From positions 1,567,108-1,607,176 of the forward strand of contig FN649743.1 in the NCBI GenBank assembly GCA_000310025.1: a DNA stretch of 40,069 nt. The letters run 5' to 3'. The notes under the pieces are model-generated. The model made no database searches. It saw only the letters and a list, made by a program, of their open reading frames with translations, and had not been told where the DNA came from. Within the stretch, counting starts at the first letter, position 1; each line of letters opens with the position of its first letter. A program made the position numbers and the translations under genes. Origin of the DNA: Ectocarpus siliculosus. Its lineage: Eukaryota > Sar > Phaeophyceae > Ectocarpales > Ectocarpaceae. Positions 12,507 to 22,800 of this stretch are shown in pieces.

Positions 12507-13692
12507 GTCGATATTGTTTTGAACGAGGAATCAGGGCGACGCCCACAGGGATGAAACGTTTAGATACTCAGTCACAACTACATTGAACCTCTTGCTGCGT
12601 GGAAGCAGAATAGGGCCCAATTGTTTTCATCTCAATACCCCCATTGGCCCCCGGCGGATCTCGCGCAGGAGAACAAGGCACGTGCGGCGGATCGCCACCT
12701 TCGCAATCAATCTTCCGGAGACATAATTGCTTCCCTAACCCGAAAAATATAATGAATCTGTGACGGTCACGTCTCCCAATGCCGTACCGTTTTATGAGTT
12801 TGGGCGTGGACAATGCAACAATCAGATGTCTCACTCACCAGATTTTCCCAAAACACAAAGGGTGACGCCTGCGACACCGCCACGAGACTACCGCGGTGCA
12901 CCAGGGCGATGAATCTGTGTGAAGCAAGTGCCCACGGAGGAAATACCTGTATCTATTCGCCGCAACGGGAATGGGTGACGTAGCGCAGGAGGAGAGGTGG
13001 TGAGGACGAGAATGAAAAAGGATGGCGATACCTTGCCATGAAAATACGCACGCGGCCTTAGGCCACCGCCGACTGCTGGTTTGAACGGGTCGAGAGGGAA
13101 GTTTTCGGCTTGAGCGGCTTGGTCGTTGAGCGAGGCGAAGTGCGACCTTATCTAATACCGTACATCGAATTTGTTCAAATTGTTGTTCTTAAGGTAAATA
13201 CAACCGCAGCAGTTCGAAACTTTGATGATTGATTGATAGAATCGCCGCGAAATGCACTGAAGAAGCTCAGTTCGAGGGTATGCGTCTAAGGGTGCGCGTA
13301 AGAACTCCATTGGACGAGGTTTGCATGCGATCTGCTGGAGGAGCTGGGACATCGCCACCCGAAAAGCTTGCAGATTGTGCTGGTGGTTCTGCTGGTCCCA
13401 CAACAATACGAACAGCCCGCAAAAAGGAAAAATACCGTATTCCGACAAGCACCAATAGAAGACCAAACCCTTCAAGGCAGATATGCTGTTCAACGTTCCG
13501 AACATGTTTCTGGGAAACGTCGCCACAATAAAACATCGCCAACGAGAACGGTCCAACGAACGACCCATGCAGTGTACAGCATGGCATCCAGACACCACCG
13601 AGGGAGCAAAGTCTTGGCACCCAGTTGCGCTTACCCCTAGACCGAAAGGGGACGAGGATTTTTTCTCCCAGGCCTTCTTGTTGCGGCCTAAC
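12507..13692. other. region between two minus-strand genes
   Basis: Should contain the 5' leader of the 12506 gene and the unresolved last exon(s) of the IQ-motif gene. Several cag acceptors occur on the minus strand at about 13500-13330. One (cgtttcccag, before AAACATG) matches the phase-2 end of exon 8 but opens a hydrophobic, non-coding-looking frame. Another frame ending in a stop near 13265 looks more protein-like but has the wrong phase. I could not decide between them. Confidence 0.4.
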
Positions 13693-16600
13693 CTTGAAGC
13701 CTCGTGGATGCAGCCGAGCACTCGCTTCCTCTGGAGAAGAGAGGCCACCGCCTCGGACGCGTCTTCGTGCAAGGAGTCTTGCAGCAATCTCTAACCATCA
13801 TGTCGGCCGCGCCGGGTCCGGCAAAATCCGTGTGTGTGGGAGGAGAAGTTGAAATCAGAAAGCGTGGAGTTTCAAGAGGCATCGAAATCGATCTCATGGG
13901 TGTTCCTACTTTGGGCAAGCCTTGTTGTTGTGGAGGATTTTGTAGAGGGTTCCTTGGTCGATGTGTTGCAGCGGGGAAAATACCACCTTGCACCCGATAC
14001 GGCATCTCGTCGATGGTGTTGGAACAATCAAAGAGCGGCAACGCCCTAGCACTTAAGATGCAGAGGGCCGTTCACCAGGGATACATCCGAACACCTCGAT
14101 GCTTGAACGTGCCCACCACGGCTACGTTCACTCTCAAATCACCTGCTCGAACGCTGCAAGGTTTTCGTTGGTCGTGGGCACCGAGAGCTTGGCTTCTCTC
14201 CTGCCTGTAGACTTCCCGCGACCCTCTCGGCTGCCCGACCTGGGCGTTCGTCTAGCACTCACGCCGCCTCCGCGGTTCGGTGAAGTCTTTGGGGATTTCC
14301 CTTTGTCGTTCGTGCGCTCTGCACGTAGTCGAGCTGCTTCTTCTTGCTCGCGCACCTAATTCGAGCACAGGTGGATGGCACGGACGCATCGAGGGTGCCA
14401 ATTAGACACGGGGGACCATGTCCATTTGGGCGGTTAATGTATTCCGTCGCTTGAGAGTTTGTCGGGCGTTGAACGTTTACTCCGTCGAAACGAGCCTGTC
14501 CTGTATGCGTGGGGGCCGGCAGAACGTAGGCATGGGGGCAATTTCGTTTTGGCGATAACATACGCAGAACACCACGGTCTTGCTGAATGCCATGATTGAG
14601 TAGAAGCTCCTACCAACTCAACGAATCCAGAGGACGCCGTCAAAGAGTGCTCTGCACTTCGAGCATGCGTTAAGAGTGTGTTGGAACATGGGTGATCCGC
14701 TCGAGAACCGGCGGCGGACAAGCGAACTTCCCTTTTTCGTAGCAATAACCCCGAAGCCCCCAAAACATCCCCGGCCGCCCCGTGAAACGGTTGGCGGACG
14801 ACTTCGTAGTAACAAGGTTCCGTGGCCAGATGCTGGAAAAATCAAAACCCGCCCTACCTGAGCATCGATTCGGTGCCACGCAGACATGATCTCTGTCACG
14901 ACGGCCTCCCGCGCTCCGTCCCCGGGCTCCCCTCCTCGGGGATGCAACACCTTGACGGAGATAGCAAGGGGTTCACTACGCGCCCCGCCCGCCCGCCGTT
15001 CGGGTGTGAACGAACATGGTTTTGGCGCACAGGCCAACGCCAAAGGGTGGTCATATTAATACAAGTTACCATGGCACTGGTAAAAGTCGTCGTTCAATCT
15101 TGCACCTCTATGCTATGGCGAACGTACGAGGGTAAGCGTTTGGGTCACAGTCGTTATCCCCACCATTGTAAAAGGTGCGGCACGTTTCGGCGACATTGTG
15201 TGTTATTACTCGTGTGCGTGTTTGTCGCGATTCGGAATGTGTATTCGGTACTGCGTCGCATGAGCTGGTGCGCTTAGACGGACCACGTCCACACGAACTC
15301 GCGACCCTTAGATGCCCACAACAGACAAAAAACGCGCGTTACCTGCCCGTACCGAAGCAGGTGAGAGCCGCTTCCTCGAGGGACGCCATCGCACGCTCGA
15401 CCAACTTCACCACCTCCACCAGGGCAAGCAGCCGCGCCGCGCGGGCGTCGCGTCTGTTCAGCTCGGCTGAAAAGCAAGCAATAACAATACGTATGATGGC
15501 CGCGCAACACCTCAGTCGAGCTGTCCGCACCACCCTCGTCCTTCATTATCTCCGACCCGAAAAGAGCTGCGCATATGTTGGCGCACGACACGTACGCCTC
15601 CTACTCTAACAGGCCTTAACGTCACTTTCAAGCCCCAAAGTGGGTGCACCTTGGCGCGGACCCCAAACTCTAAGGCTAGCTGCCTACAACTGATCTACAG
15701 TAACCGTGTTTGTTTCCTCAGGCGACTCAGCGAGCCCTACCGATCGGTGACCTGACCTCTCTGATCGTCGAGCAAGGAGTTGGCGAGAGCCAACCGGGCC
15801 TCCCGCTTCCGCCCTTCCCCCTCCACCCTTCTCGCGGCCGCCCGTGGGCTGGGCAGACTCTCGTTCTTCAGCAGCGCGGGGGGGTACCACGTCCGGAACA
15901 ACCCCTCGCCGCCGTCGCCGCCACACGCAGGCGAACGATATCCGCCGCCGCCGATGCCGCCGGCGTAGCTCGCCCTGCCGGGCGCGGTGGCGGCGGCGCC
16001 GGGGGCGCCGGGGACAGCGGCTCGGTGGCTCCACACGTACTGCCACGCTCCCGAGGCCACGTCAAGCTCTCGACGGCAGCCACCCCTGAGGAGAAGCACG
16101 CGGGCAAGACGCCGAGCCAACCAACCCCTAACCACGGCCTGCAGTCTAGTCTTCGAGGAGCGACCGTCGTTGCGCAAGGGGGAAACAAGAGAAGGCAATA
16201 GGTACTTTGAGTCTAGGATCGTGCGGGGTTGTGGCAGTATAACCCCGTTGTGGATTAGACATGGGACACCGAGGAATGATGGCTTGCTGACTGCTCTCTA
16301 CAGTTGGCCGCCTCACTGTAGGCATAGTGCTTGGATGGTATGCTGATATGATTGCGTGGCACCTGGTGAGCTGAACGCTGTTGATCCAGAGATTCGATCT
16401 TTAGATGAAACTGCGCGCAAGGTCCCACCTCTATGTATTCCCCCCACCATTCCAGTCTTGGAGCACTGCCACCGTATGGAGCAAGTGGCATTGAGGATCT
16501 CCGCCTACATTGCCCTTTCATGGAAAGAGATACGGACTCACCACAAGAACTTCGGTGCGAGGATGATTACGCCGGTTGGCGAATGACACCTCTGTTGTCG

Positions 16601-17667
16601 CCTCCTTCACGATCGCCGCTGCTTTCGTTGCACGCCGTGGTGGGTCCTCTTCGGCTAGCACCTAAACGTACAAATCAAGAGTACAGTAGTCGGAGTACGC
16701 AAGCGATTGGATCGAGGACGGGTCGGACAAACGACACATCCATAAGGGGATTTCCCATGCCAAGCTGCTCCTTTCGGAGCACGAACCTAGCACGCCATGG
16801 CATTGCCCCCTCCCATCTTTGCTATTTCAACAACAGACACAACAGTGCTGGAGCAAACGTTCCTAGAGTGGAAAACCTGTCCGAAACGGCCAACGAAGCA
16901 CAAAATTCGTTGGCCTCACCTCCTCGGCAAACGCCTTGACGGCCGCAACAGCAGTATTCGAAAAGGTTAGCATTGCTCCCGGGACAAGCTTCGGCCGTGA
17001 GTCCCCCCCGCACCTTTCAACCCGCCCCCCCTCTTCAATGCCATTGAGAATAGCACCGAAATCGCCTGTGCCCGTCTCATTATTCGGCTCTAGCTCCGTT
17101 GGGCGCTCCGGTCGGGGACCCTATGGCGTTGTCGAATGCAGACGAAACCAACCGTTTACAGTGAAGGTGTTACGGACCGGTTGTATTCGTAGCGAACGCC
17201 CAACTCCAGTTAGCACTCCCTTCGTTCCGCCAAACACTTAAAAGAGGTATGCTTCCCTGGTTTTCAGGTGTGCTCCTTGACGTACGTAGACACCCACAAT
17301 TGTAGTTGGAAGAATGTTTTTCCCGTTGACTGTTGAATACCGGCACGCCTCGAGAGTCAATAGCGATCACTAACGCAATGGAAACTGTGGCGGGATACAT
17401 AAAGTCATACATGAAGATTAGGAATACATAGTCCGTGGGGCTGCATTGATCCATGAAGCCCTACAGGAGGCAGTGTACCGCGGACATCCAACGAAATGGG
17501 GATAGGGTTGTGCCGTGTACCTGAAGCAATGAGCAATCAGCCCAATTCGTTGGATGCCGCATGAGTAGCATATCACGTCGTGCTCGAGCCCACAACAGTT
17601 CGCGCTCAGCCTCCTCTTGCCGCCGGAGATCCTCAGCCGCCCGTTGCTCTCTCTCGACACTTTTCAT
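13693..17667 (-). CDS. IQ-motif protein (calmodulin-binding type), 8+ exons, 3' end unresolved
   Basis: Exons, minus strand: 17667-17521, 16988-16920, 16646-16590, 16150-15757, 15466-15343, 14975-14858, 14355-14143, 13790-13693. Phases agree at all seven joins (0,0,0,1,2,0,0); the last exon ends in phase 2, so at least one more follows. About 406 aa are seen. The start is ATG at 17667, followed by a charged helix (REQRAAEDLRRQEEAERELL). Exon 4 opens with LQAVVRGWLARR, a match to the IQ consensus (hydrophobic-Q-xxx-R-G-xxx-R). It continues into a Gly/Ala-rich linker and a basic helix. Exon 5 encodes a long amphipathic helix, and exon 7 a basic Ser/Arg-rich region after REQEEAARLRAER. IQ motifs in general bind calmodulin or myosin light chains; that this one does is inference. 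No motor or kinase domain is seen. The exon 2 and 3 joins are the least certain. Divergent from the TXNDC9-type gene. Confidence 0.6.
16112..16147 (-). other. IQ motif coding segment
   Basis: Twelve residues, LQAVVRGWLARR, at the start of exon 4. The pattern has hydrophobic, Gln, three residues, Arg-Gly, three residues, Arg. Known IQ motifs form the helix gripped by the calmodulin C-lobe. A single full copy is visible in this gene. Confidence 0.8.
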
Positions 17668-19021
17668 CACCTTTGCCGTAAGCTTTGACGTCGCGATATT
17701 GCATTTGCATTACAATAATATTCAAGTGGCAGGGGCGTTAGGGGAGAGGTGACGCAGGTTGGTGTTCGTGTCTCTAGTGTTTCCTGTTTATGTCGTGAAC
17801 CGGGTGTTTGAGACGCTTGCAATGGGGGCCAGTTGCAGATATCCCGATTGCCTTTGAGTGGACCTAACATGTCATCTGCATCATGGATCCCAACCTCTGT
17901 CCAAAGCAGTTAATGAAGGGGTGCAGAAGACGAGACTGCCACTGCTGTGTGACTCATGTCGCGTGTGGATTCATATGCGCTACATGTACATGCCTCACAT
18001 TGCACGTGAGGCATCCTTGGCCATGCCGAGGCGCTCCCTGGCTGTCCCTTGTGTCCCATTTGCTAGAAGGGAAGGTGTGCCGGCAGTCCTTGAGTTGCCG
18101 CAGCGCCGGTGTCAGCCCACCCGCCATCAACGCTGACTGCATTTTGTGTCTTGGCACCAAAATGGTTTGTCGTTGCAACACTACCGAAAGCAAAAATCGC
18201 GCAGCGAGCGCAAAGGTACGTGTCCAATGAGGCTTCTTTACTTTACACCCGATTTACTTGCCAAATATATCTTGGACGAAGCCCCGCAATTTTCTGGCCC
18301 AAAATCAGGGAAGATCTCCACGCTCTGAGAACGGCGAAATCTATTGTTGGTCTTGTTGTTCGATATCGGTGATGTCGTCGGATAGATGAAAAAAAATCAC
18401 GGCGGTTACAGATTTTGAAATTCCCCCCGCCCGCGCTTTTGGTTCTGCTGTGAACCACGGTGCGGCAACAGCTGTGCGAGGTGCGAGTGTGTGACAAGAC
18501 CGGGAACAGTTCACCCCAGTAAGAAAACGCAACCCGCTTAAGCGAGGCCTCACGAAGTGCCTACGGGAGGTGCCTGCGGTGGTCATGTGAGTGGGGTGGG
18601 GTATCGGTGGTGCGGGTTCCATCATCTCCCATGTTTTGGATTGGCTTGTCTCTTGACTCTCCTTGCGACGGGCCGGAGACAACATCGACGCTATACTGCT
18701 GTATAGGTTAGGTGGTGTGGCTGAAAGCCATATGTCTTCAATGCTCTGAGCAAGTTGGCAACGAGAATTTCCCAGGGTTCTGCGTACTATCAGACAAATA
18801 AGCAGGGCACAGCGTGGAAGGTAGCGGCGCTGCATCAACTGGTCAACCGCAAAGCTGCTGGAAGATAGAAACACTTGAAGGTTGGAGAAACAGCAGTCAG
18901 TACCTCTGTAGTAAACAGGGCGTGCCTCTCCGTTGATCCAGCTGCCCCTCCTACTTCTGCCTCGCTGCTACTCCCCCTGGCGCCCTTATTTGTGCTCAGG
19001 TCTAAATTCGACAAGTTTACG
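17668..19021. promoter_or_regulatory. divergent intergenic region (putative shared promoter)
   Basis: Separates the ATG of the minus-strand IQ gene from the first possible exon of the plus-strand TXNDC9-type gene. No convincing TATA box was found. A 9-bp inverted repeat (ATGCCTCAC at 17990-17998, GTGAGGCAT at 18006-18014) lies near the middle. A Cys-rich frame at 17883-18230 lacks support as a gene. The promoter role follows from gene orientation only. Confidence 0.35.
17990..18014. repeat. short perfect inverted repeat
   Basis: Two 9-bp arms (ATGCCTCAC / GTGAGGCAT) around a 7-base spacer in the divergent promoter region. It could be a protein-binding site or chance. Confidence 0.5.
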
Positions 19022-19054
19022 ATGGTGGACCCCCTCGGGGCTGACGAGGAGGAG
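19022..19054 (+). CDS. possible tiny first exon upstream of the TXNDC9-type gene
   Basis: ATG followed by ten codons (MVDPLGADEEE) with GC-rich third positions and a strong donor (GAG|gtgaga), phase 0. The downstream exon at 19854 has no certain acceptor of its own, so this may be the true first coding exon or a 5'-leader exon. It stands alone in the gap between the IQ gene and the TXNDC9-type gene. Low confidence, because eleven codons can look coding by chance. Confidence 0.3.
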
Positions 19055-19128
19055 GTGAGAGTCGGAATGTGTGATTGCTATGTACGGCCAGGTGATTTTC
19101 AAATGCGGCTACCGTCTACCGTCCGTGA

Positions 19129-19325
19129 CACGAGATACCTCACCCCCTGCGCCGATTTTTCAAAGCCGATTACTCCTCACAGTCGATCGAGTGGCACTGC
19201 CGAAATTGGCGGCGTTAGAACTGTCTCGTCGAGAGCTTTCAAAAAACGCTTCGGTTGATTCTGGAATTCTCCTCGTCGTGGAGTAATCGGGGTTTGAAAA
19301 AACGATGCAGGGGGTGTGATATCTT
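19129..19325. mobile_element. foldback (MITE-like) element, copy 1
   Basis: Left arm 19129-19179 and right arm 19277-19325 are imperfect inverted repeats of about 48 bases, around a core of about 97 bases. Arms share the blocks CACCCCCTGC, a T-run followed by CAAA, and CGATTACTC. A relative lies at 26712-26898. No transposase is present. The element lies upstream of, or in the first intron of, the TXNDC9-type gene. Confidence 0.6.
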
Positions 19326-19853
19326 ACGCAACCAATGGTATCCCATCCTCGTGTAAGAAGACAGCGTGACTCATCGGGTGCCAACTTTCATTAGACGGGC
19401 GTAGGCTGTAACCGCCGGAACTAACGCGTATCTACAAAGTAGGCAACGACGAGGCATGTTCTAAATAGCGGTCAGCGCCGAGCTGAGGGGGGACCCGTCT
19501 TTTCCACCTCTCTGGAAAGGGTCTCTATCACAGTGGTCCATCAAAGGCACCACCAGCAACAGTCGGTGCGCATGCAAAACTGATTGGTACGCCGCTCTTG
19601 GCGTTCCATGCCATCCTCTTTTTTGTTACTCTCCCACATGTTCGTTACAGTGTCTCTCTTGCTCTCTGACATTATGTTGTCGGACACACGTTAGTTTTAG
19701 AAAAAATTGCACACGTTAACGGAAAAGACCACTGTACCCGTTAGTTATTCTAACGTACCACAGCAGTCGAGGGGAATGTTTAGATATTCGTTCTTACGTG
19801 CGAGTAAACCGCGTGTGCGTGAAACCGCCGCCGTTCCTGAACGCTCGAAAAAC

Positions 19854-22800
19854 ATGAAAAAAACGCTTCGCCGGATGGGCGGACGAGAGAAGAAGAGTAT
19901 GCAGGAGATGGTCGCCAACGAGGTGAATGACCGCATGGGCCGCGCGGTCGGGGAGCTCAAGGACAAGTACGAGAAGGGCGGCAAGGGCTACGACGCCGCC
20001 TCCGACGCGCAGGTGAAAGACCAAAAAAAGAAAAACTTACAAAACAATAAAGAAAGCGGGTTGATTGGTCGACGTTTTGCGTTCAGAACGACAACCTGTA
20101 CAAGCTCTGCATCCTCCTCCCAGTTCTTCTCCAGCTCCACGACCCGGGCTCGCGATGGCGCGCCAGCGTGCTTACACCACAATGTTTCGTTTCTCTTCAT
20201 GTCTTGTGCGTTTCTTCTTGCGTAAGCCCCGTCGATTGGCGGAGTATGTACCAAGCAGTGTTCACGCTGATGGCGTTGAGGGAAAGAACGGGAGGTGCTT
20301 CAATCACCCCCTTTGCACCGCAAGAGGCTCGTTTTGTTTTTTTTTGCGATCGCCGAACACGCTCTCCCTTTCTCTCGCATGACGACCACTACTGCGAGAA
20401 ACGCCAACAGGACCGCGTCCATGACATGCATGCATGCACCTCGCGATCCACCAGAGTTCATCCGCCCTCACTCAGTTCTCACGCCCACCTTCCCACCCTG
20501 CTGCCACCAACGTACCCAAGCCCCCGCCCGACCGTCGCTTCGTTACGCAATTTTCTTTTGCAACACGCAACGCTCACGAACGAACGAACGAACGAACGAA
20601 CGCGATCTTGTTGTGCCGAAGCCCACCGGGGCAGCCTACGCGCAGGCCCGGGAGCAGGAGAAGCAGAGGAAGAAGGCCATCAGGGACCAGAGACGAGCGG
20701 CGGAGGCGGCCACGAGGGAGGAGGACGCGGAGCTGGCGGCGCAGATGAAGGCCTCGGCGCGGCTGAACGGGGAGGTGCGCAACAAAAGAGCATTATTGCT
20801 GTGGTCTTCACGCGTTGTTTTGGCACCCTAAACATACCCAGATACTTGGCATCGTAGAGACTTTCAAAAACATGAACCTGTTTTTATTGGTTTTGCAGCT
20901 TCTTTTTTTTTCGTTTCAACGTTGTCCAAAACGCGCCGCGGACCCGGGCTTGGGTATGGGTTACATTGTAGGGTTGGGTCCACCCGTACCCAACCCATTT
21001 TTCAGAATAATCACCCAACACCTGAAATCTCTTGTTTCAGGTATGTTTCTTGAGCCAACGTCGTGAAGGCCCCTCGAAAATAGAGTCACGGGCAGCGGCG
21101 GTAACGGCGGTAGACGGTAAACGGGGGCACCGGCAACCTAAGATGGAAAGTGGCCAATGGCAGGACGTCATTGATCTTGTCCTCGAGATTCGGGGTCTCT
21201 GCTGCTTCATCCCTCGATGACGCGATTTGTTTTAGCCCGGTTTCTTGACACTGCTCTGGCCATACGAGCTGACGACGACTGGTGGAACGTAAGGAGCCCT
21301 TCGTGCCCTATTGGAACAGGCATACGTTCGCGGTGTGATTTGGTCGCCTCACCGCTACTGACTGTATTGCGGGGGCATGTGTGTCAGAATATGCCCCAAA
21401 GACAGGGCGTGGTGTGCTTGTTCTCTTCTTCAGCCGTGTGGCCCTTGACGACGGAGAAGAAGGACTCTGCCGCTCCCGCTTCGATAGCCCGCTGCCCCAA
21501 TTTCAGATCCCACCGCAGCCTCCTTCCCTCTGGCGACAGAGAAACACATACCAGGCTTGAAAACCGAATCAGCTACAACGTTCGACGAAGACGCTCGCCT
21601 GTCGCTCTGTCGAGAGGAAGTAGCCGAAGCCCCCGAAAACACCGCTTACGCAGTAAATGGTTTTGTTCTTCTGCCTGCCGTTTGTTGTGGTGTCCATCGT
21701 GATCACCGCTACGGTGATGGATTTTGTCCCTTCCCGTTTTCCGTTCCGGCCGCTGCAGGTGGATTCCGAAGACGAAGACGGGGGGGATGGTGGAAGCGAC
21801 GATGTGGATAGCGACGACGAGCTGCTCGCGGGGTTGGATGCTGATCCGGAGGTACGGAACTTTTGGGCAGTATCACCTGGCGGCGGTCGTGGTGGCGGTG
21901 GTGTTGTCTCGTGTTTTTTCTAGTTCAGTACACTGTTGTCCTGTCTTCCCTTTTGCTTGTAACGAGGGTTCGTTCCCGTGGAGAGCCTGTTTGTGCTTGC
22001 AAACTGTGGATACAGGCCTCCATACTCCTGACTGCCCCTCCCCTCCCCCAAACAAAGACAACCAGAAGCGCACTCGCCGTTAGGTGCTTGCAAATTGTGG
22101 ATATCGGCCTCCATACTCTTGACTGCCCCTCCCCTCCCCCAAACAAAGACAACCAGAAGCGCACTCGCCCTTTGGTGGTGCTGTATTTGTAGCGTGGCTC
22201 ACTGCGACTGCTGTCACGATTCGTTCTTGTACCTTTGATGGGAGAGTCGCATGTGCTTGTTTTATGTACACCAACAAAGATTACGCAGACGAACATGCTG
22301 AACCTGTACGCGGCTACGTCCGCGGTAGTAGGAAGGGCATGTGTTTCCACCGCAACCCTGAAGCAGAGCGAAAAGAAAATCTTTTGGAGCGATGTGTTAA
22401 CTTTCTTACGTCCCCCCACCCTCCAGACTCGCGCCGGCCCGTCGCATCCCTCTAGCCCAGCTTCAACAGTGTGCTGCGTATCGAATGCACCGCTGGTTTG
22501 GTCGTACTTCCGCCATTCATCCAGCCAAGCAATCGTGTTTGGTGGTATATGCGTTGAATGCTTTTGGGTTCGTGGCGCTCTCGTCCCAACTCTTGGTGCC
22601 TGGATTGTCCAAGGCCGGCATTTTCGCGCTTGTTGCTCCCCCCCCCCCCCCCCAACAAACAAACCCCCAAACCATTAAAAATTCCCCCCCTGGGCTTTTT
22701 TTTTTTCGGGGGGGTCGCCCCCCCCCCCCCCCCCCCCCCCAAGGAGAAAAGAGGGGGGTTTTTGAAAAGATTTTTTTTTCCCCCGCGCGCCCCCCTTTTT

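Noticed and set aside
13152-13787. 211-codon minus-strand open frame read as one gene
   Set aside because: Only the first part (to 13693) has coding character and fits as exon 8 of the IQ gene. The rest is hydrophobic with poor codon bias and looks like retained intron.
17883-18230. Cys-rich plus-strand frame (zinc-finger-like)
   Set aside because: The Cys spacing fits no RING, LIM or PHD pattern, codon bias is poor, and it lies in the divergent promoter region.
20083-20130. Exon starting NDNLYKLC after a good acceptor, in phase with exon 1 of the TXNDC9-type gene
   Set aside because: The sequence is the reverse complement of a coiled-coil exon fragment, so the plus-strand reading is probably coincidental.
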